Below are positions 7,882 through 9,184 of a DNA stretch of 9,184 nucleotides, in pieces. Numbering within the stretch: the first letter of the stretch is position 1; each line of letters starts with the position of its first letter. Source of the stretch: Syntrophus sp. (in: bacteria). GTDB taxonomy: Bacteria > Desulfobacterota > Syntrophia > Syntrophales > UBA5619. The stretch lies in contig PNOO01000088.1 in NCBI GenBank assembly GCA_013824905.1, positions 1-9,184 on the forward strand, given 5' to 3'. The notes under the pieces are model-generated. The model searched no databases. It was not told where the DNA came from and worked only from the letters and a program-made list of their open reading frames with translations. The position numbers and the translations under genes are program-made.

Positions 7882-7913
7882 GTCGCCCCCTGCGCGGGGG
7901 CGTGGATTGGAGC
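7882..7913 (+). repeat. Solitary type I-C-like CRISPR repeat with degenerate 3' end
   Basis: This 32-nt unit begins GTCGCCCCCTGCGCGGGG and ends GCGTGGATTGGAGC. It has the structure of type I-C repeats: a start of GTCGC, a 7-bp GC stem (positions 3-9 with 15-21), and a handle starting TGGATTG. The usual I-C ending is GTGGATTGAAAC; here positions 29 and 31 are G instead of A. It is 32 nt, a usual I-C length, and unrelated to the 29-nt I-E repeat. No second copy is seen on either side, and no I-C cas gene is in the window. Same orientation as the I-E array. I read it as the decayed terminal repeat of a lost I-C array. A chance hairpin is unlikely given both the stem and the handle. Confidence 0.8.
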
Positions 7914-8048
7914 CTGTTGGAAATGCGGACGTGAAATGACTCCTATCAAAATTGAATCATACCATTTATACTGAGTGCGGTCTGGACAATATTTTTCTTT
8001 ACGGCATCTTTCAGTTTATCGATTCATTATGATAAGGTAGAAAAAAGG
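7914..8048 (+). other. AT-rich intergenic stretch between relict repeats
   Basis: There is no ORF worth calling. The first 34 or so bases could be the remains of an I-C spacer, but no repeat closes it. TATACT at 7967-7972 is a fair -10 element without a convincing -35 (the expected window reads TATCAA), so a promoter for the TPR gene is possible but unproven. AAAATTGAAT at 7948-7957 also occurs in the I-E leader at 1339-1348, a hint of leader-derived sequence that is too short to rely on. Confidence 0.4.
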
Positions 8049-8077
8049 GAGATGCCCACGGGTGTGGGGATGAACTG
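8049..8077 (+). repeat. Degenerate orphan repeat of a different type I-E subfamily
   Basis: The unit reads GAGATGCCCACGGGTGTG, then GGGATGAACTG. It matches the main array repeat at 23 of 29 positions and keeps the stem core CCCAC/GTGGG and most of the handle (ATGAAC-G). Its loop is GGGT, not AGGC, as in other known I-E repeat versions, so it need not derive from this array. It stands alone, 182 bases beyond the last array repeat, in the same orientation. Its last base abuts, or overlaps by one, the gene remnant that follows. Confidence 0.75.
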
Positions 8078-8160
8078 TCATCGAAATCATCAGTATCAGC
8101 AGGCAAGAGCTGGAAGAGCGCTATCTGCCGGCGGCAAAGCGTATTAAGGAAATCAAGTAA
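8074..8160 (+). pseudogene. C-terminal remnant of a truncated gene upstream of the TPR gene
   Basis: An open frame running to the TAA at 8158-8160 encodes V-I-E-I-I-S-I-S-R-Q, then ELEERYLPAAKRIKEIK. It has normal helix-like composition and ends 2 bases before the TPR gene start, as an operon partner would. Reading upstream, it is cut off by an in-frame TGA at 8071-8073, which lies inside the orphan repeat, and no start codon or ribosome-binding site precedes it. So about 27 codons of an older gene survive. I do not recognise the family. It could instead be meaningless open sequence; the tight junction with the TPR gene and the coding look favour a remnant. Confidence 0.5.
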
Positions 8161-8162
8161 TT

Positions 8163-9119
8163 ATGTCTGACCAGATCCCTCTCTTTGAGGATGAATATAT
8201 CTTGCTGAACGATGCCGTGGGAGCTCTGATAGAACTCAACCTTGACACGGCCTTAACTGCGTTTCAGCGCCACCGCGACCTGTACCGAGGCAACGGCGAT
8301 GTAGACAGGATGGTGGCAATCGCCGCTTTTCTCCGGCAGGGATTGGCGGCCTGCCCGGAAAACGGTCCCGACAGACCCGGCAGCCTTTTCACCTTCTGGA
8401 ACTCTTTCGAGAATTCTATGGAGGCAAGGCAGGCGGGATGTATGGACGTTATCTCCCGGATAAGAGTTTCCTTCTTCCGCCTCCTTGTCAAGGCCGTCGA
8501 AGAGGTCCCCCTCCCCGACTCCACCTATCTTTCACATCATATTCCCATCGGTTACGCCTATCTCCACACCGGCCAGTATGACCGGGCCATCCGCTCTTTA
8601 CAGGCCTGCCTCGTCGCGACGCCGGACAACGCAGCCGTTTACGGATATCTCGGCGACGCCTATTTTCTCCGGGGAGAGACAGATGTAGCAAGGCAGGTTT
8701 ATCTGGCGGCTTGTCTCATTGACCCCGAAACGGTCGACTGGGATCATCTCCAGGACGGCGCCCTGAGAAAATTGCTTGCGGAGCTGGCGGACGAAGAGGG
8801 GTGCGGAGAGGCGTTATCTCGGCAATGGCTCCCAAGCTATGCCTATGTCAGGGGGTTGTTCAAACAAAAGAAGATCCGCCTTAAAGATGAATTCGTTGCC
8901 TTTGTCGATGATTATCTTGAGCTGAAAAAGGCCTGTGCCAATCTCCCGTCGCCTGCACAAGCCGCCAGGCTCTTTCTGAAAGGCATCGTCCTTTGCGACA
9001 ATGAACCCTTTCTTAGATTGATTAAGGGAATCGATTTCGCGGAGGTGCACCGGGAAATGAAAAAGGCAAATGCCCCGCTGTTTGCCGCGTATTTACGGAG
9101 CATCGAGCACAGAACTTAA
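8163..9119 (+). CDS. Tetratricopeptide-repeat protein of unknown function
   Basis: The 318-residue product has no signal peptide and no membrane segment, so it is probably cytoplasmic. Two TPR units are clear: about residues 125-156, with GYAYLHTGQYDRAIRSLQAC, and 157-190, with YGYLGDAYFLRGETDVARQV. Both have the usual small and aromatic residues and a Pro after helix B (TPDN, DPET). The N-terminus, with LNDAVGALIELNLDTALTAF (residues 15-34), is also paired-helix-like. The C-terminal half (about 200-318) is helical and charged. TPRs are protein-protein scaffolds; no catalytic motif is visible. The start at 8163 follows AAGGA at 8146-8150, a rather long 12-base gap, and lies 2 bases after the stop of the truncated upstream frame, which suggests an operon that lost its first part. 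I know similar proteins only as conserved hypotheticals, possibly in Desulfobacterota. I see no reason to tie it to CRISPR function. Confidence 0.85.
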   Translation: MSDQIPLFEDEYILLNDAVGALIELNLDTALTAFQRHRDLYRGNGDVDRMVAIAAFLRQGLAACPENGPDRPGSLFTFWNSFENSMEARQAGCMDVISRIRVSFFRLLVKAVEEVPLPDSTYLSHHIPIGYAYLHTGQYDRAIRSLQACLVATPDNAAVYGYLGDAYFLRGETDVARQVYLAACLIDPETVDWDHLQDGALRKLLAELADEEGCGEALSRQWLPSYAYVRGLFKQKKIRLKDEFVAFVDDYLELKKACANLPSPAQAARLFLKGIVLCDNEPFLRLIKGIDFAEVHREMKKANAPLFAAYLRSIEHRT

Positions 9120-9184
9120 GTCGAAATCATTGTGATCAATGAAGGAGAAGCCTCTCATGCGATATCTACCCGCTTGACGCTTCC
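9120..9184 (+). other. 3' flank without a supportable gene
   Basis: GAAGGAG at 9141-9147 followed by ATG at 9157 looks like a translation start, but it codes for only M-R-Y-L-P-A before a TGA at 9175-9177. In another frame, V-E-I-I-V-I-N from 9120 stays open to the window end. No terminator hairpin is visible. The sequence is too short to decide what follows. Confidence 0.4.

Noticed and set aside
7867..7898. A 107th I-E spacer captured from a type I-C array
   Set aside because: No I-E repeat follows at 7899, and the I-C unit is complete past that point. A junction with an I-C array relic explains it better.
1245..7949. Many long minus-strand open frames containing VHPHACGER, SSPRLWGT and FIPTPVGNA
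   Set aside because: They are the three antisense translations of the CRISPR repeat, which has no stop codon in any minus-strand frame. The 61-base period cycles the three motifs in turn. They are well-known false proteins with no ribosome-binding sites or codon signal.
7948..7957. AAAATTGAAT shared with the I-E leader, suggesting a second leader before the orphan repeat
   Set aside because: It is only 10 AT-rich bases, at 101 bases from the orphan repeat compared with 35 bases in the real leader, and the flanks do not match.
7944..7972. Promoter for the TPR gene with -10 TATACT
   Set aside because: The -35 window (TATCAA) is poor, so I mention it only within the intergenic entry.
8264..8691. 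Minus- and plus-strand ORFs within the TPR gene
   Set aside because: They are shadows in other frames of a well-formed TPR protein, with no start signals.

Overview
The window is the adaptation end of a type I-E CRISPR-Cas locus with a very long array, followed by a scar-like junction and one flanking housekeeping-type gene. The I-E Cas1 and Cas2 are unmistakable. Moderately GC-rich coding sequence, the G-rich I-E repeat stem, a relict repeat of the kind found in sulfate reducers, and the TPR protein together suggest a Desulfobacterota ('deltaproteobacterial') chromosome. That assignment is an inference, not something shown directly.

Layout, all on the + strand. Positions 1-94 hold the 3' end of a gene whose tail looks like BRO-N/DinD-type phage-repressor-like proteins. 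It ends in a 4-base overlap with cas1 (91-1014), and cas1 overlaps cas2 (995-1300) by 20 bases. This gives one translationally coupled unit. A 73-base leader (1301-1373) leads into an array of 107 repeats and 106 spacers (1374-7866). I counted it unit by unit: 102 spacers are 32 nt, three are 31 nt and one is 33 nt. By eye only six repeats depart from the 29-nt consensus.

The array records its own history. Spacer 1, the newest, is identical to spacer 40. Spacers 88 and 100 are two versions of one protospacer, shifted by one base and differing at two positions that are both synonymous in one reading frame. Four repeats carry A or T instead of G at position 29, the base that in I-E systems comes from the PAM. 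Two of these four sit next to spacers of abnormal length, which fits slipped prespacer trimming.

Beyond the array (7867-8162) are a solitary repeat of type I-C character (7882-7913), an AT-rich stretch, a degenerate repeat of a different I-E subtype (8049-8077), and, directly abutting it, the last 27 codons of a truncated gene. That remnant sits 2 bases before an intact 318-residue TPR protein gene (8163-9119). I read this as the right-hand boundary of the CRISPR locus, built up in layers and joined to an older operon that lost its upstream member. The final 65 bases carry no gene I can support.

Function: Cas1-Cas2 integrate prespacers at the leader-repeat 1 boundary. The array transcript would be cut by a Cas6e encoded outside this window to give crRNAs with an 8-nt 5' handle for a Cascade complex that is also encoded outside. 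The interference genes are not visible here, and the gene just before cas1 is not cas6e.
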